7,767 nucleotides of DNA from an uncultured Bacteroidota bacterium (GTDB lineage Bacteria > Bacteroidota > Bacteroidia > B-17B0 > Aurantibacillaceae). This document shows positions 7,424 to 7,767 of the stretch, in pieces. Where the stretch lies: assembly GCA_903923915.1 (NCBI GenBank), contig CAIXZI010000489.1, forward strand, positions 1 through 7,767. Reading direction: 5' to 3'. Made by a program: the position numbers and the translations under genes. Each line of letters begins with the position of its first letter. The first letter of the stretch is position 1. A model generated the notes under the pieces. It did no database searches. It saw only the letters and a program-made list of their open reading frames with translations, and was not told where the DNA came from.

Positions 7424-7767
7424 TTTATAATGTTTTGGAAAAGGTTTACAATATGATTAGAAAAAATACTCCAATCGTATTTCTTTTTTTCTTCGTGCAT
7501 CGCCGCTGTCATGGCTGCTTCGCGGTTATTATCAAAATAATCTACCATAGCATCTGCAATAGCGGTTGAGTTAGAATCTACAACATAACCACAAACTTTA
7601 TCCGGAATAATTTCTGACAAGCCTCCAACATTTGTTACAATAGTAGGTTTTTCAAAATGAAAAGCTACCTGCGTAACGCCGCTTTGGGTGGCATGTTTGT
7701 AAGGAAGCGCCAATAAATCGGTTGCAGAGAAATAAATTTTTACATCTTCGTTAGCAATAAAGGCATC
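7420..7767 (-). CDS. Glycosyltransferase family 4 (group 1), C-terminal part only; N-terminus beyond window edge
   Basis: The frame is open from the right edge to the TGA at 7420-7422, giving 115 residues that begin DAFIANEDVKIYFSATDLLA. This is the nucleotide-sugar-binding half of a GT4 (GT-B fold) glycosyltransferase. YFSATDLLALPYKHATQSGV (12-31), then FEKPTIVTNVGGLSEIIPD (38-56), is the standard run ending in a conserved GG-x-x-E, followed by the final helices. An initiation codon inside the fragment, such as the TTG at 7713, should not be used, because the coding sequence and its homology continue upstream of it to the edge. It is a cytoplasmic or membrane-peripheral enzyme transferring a sugar in surface-glycan synthesis; donor and acceptor cannot be told from this half. 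Its stop overlaps the kinase start by 4 nt, so the two are co-translated. Confidence 0.9.
   Translation of the reverse strand, partial: DAFIANEDVKIYFSATDLLALPYKHATQSGVTQVAFHFEKPTIVTNVGGLSEIIPDKVCGYVVDSNSTAIADAMVDYFDNNREAAMTAAMHEEKKKYDWSIFSNHIVNLFQNIIK

Overview
The window looks like chromosomal DNA of an AT-rich member of the Bacteroidota, plausibly the Chitinophagales/Sphingobacteriales side, though the genus cannot be fixed. The reasons are the proteins: a carboxypeptidase-regulatory-like plus plug plus 'outer membrane beta-barrel 3' receptor, a Bacteroidota-type 'putative porin' with its LGN(M)GLPSY signature, and a DUF3734-type patatin. Non-ATG starts without Shine-Dalgarno sequences and a TAnnTTTG-type promoter element agree with this. 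I see no RNA genes, mobile elements or CRISPR arrays.

All six genes lie on the minus strand, so transcription runs from the right edge to the left edge. The right part (7767 to 6398) is the end of a surface-glycan unit: the C-terminal part of a GT4 glycosyltransferase, whose stop overlaps by ATGA the start of a GHMP sugar kinase of the HddA (heptose-7-phosphate kinase) type. A 149-nt AT-rich gap (6249-6397) separates this from the second group and carries a perfect TAnnTTTG element just before the next gene.

The left part (6248 to 1) is a run of four closely spaced envelope genes, with gaps of 54, 67 and 26 nt. They are a TonB-dependent-receptor-like outer membrane protein (840 aa), an unrecognised exported protein with a C-terminal membrane anchor (316 aa, GTG start), a patatin-like phospholipase with no usable ATG start, and a putative porin cut by the left edge (525 residues visible). 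The spacing suggests one transcription unit concerned with the outer membrane. A joint function for the four is inference.

Most of the window is ordinary. The points that merit attention are the unrecognised two-ended membrane protein, the patatin's non-ATG start next to an 11-bp perfect inverted repeat, and the patatin-porin pair, which puts an intracellular-looking lipase directly before an outer-membrane barrel. No clearly new defence, mobile or regulatory system is visible.
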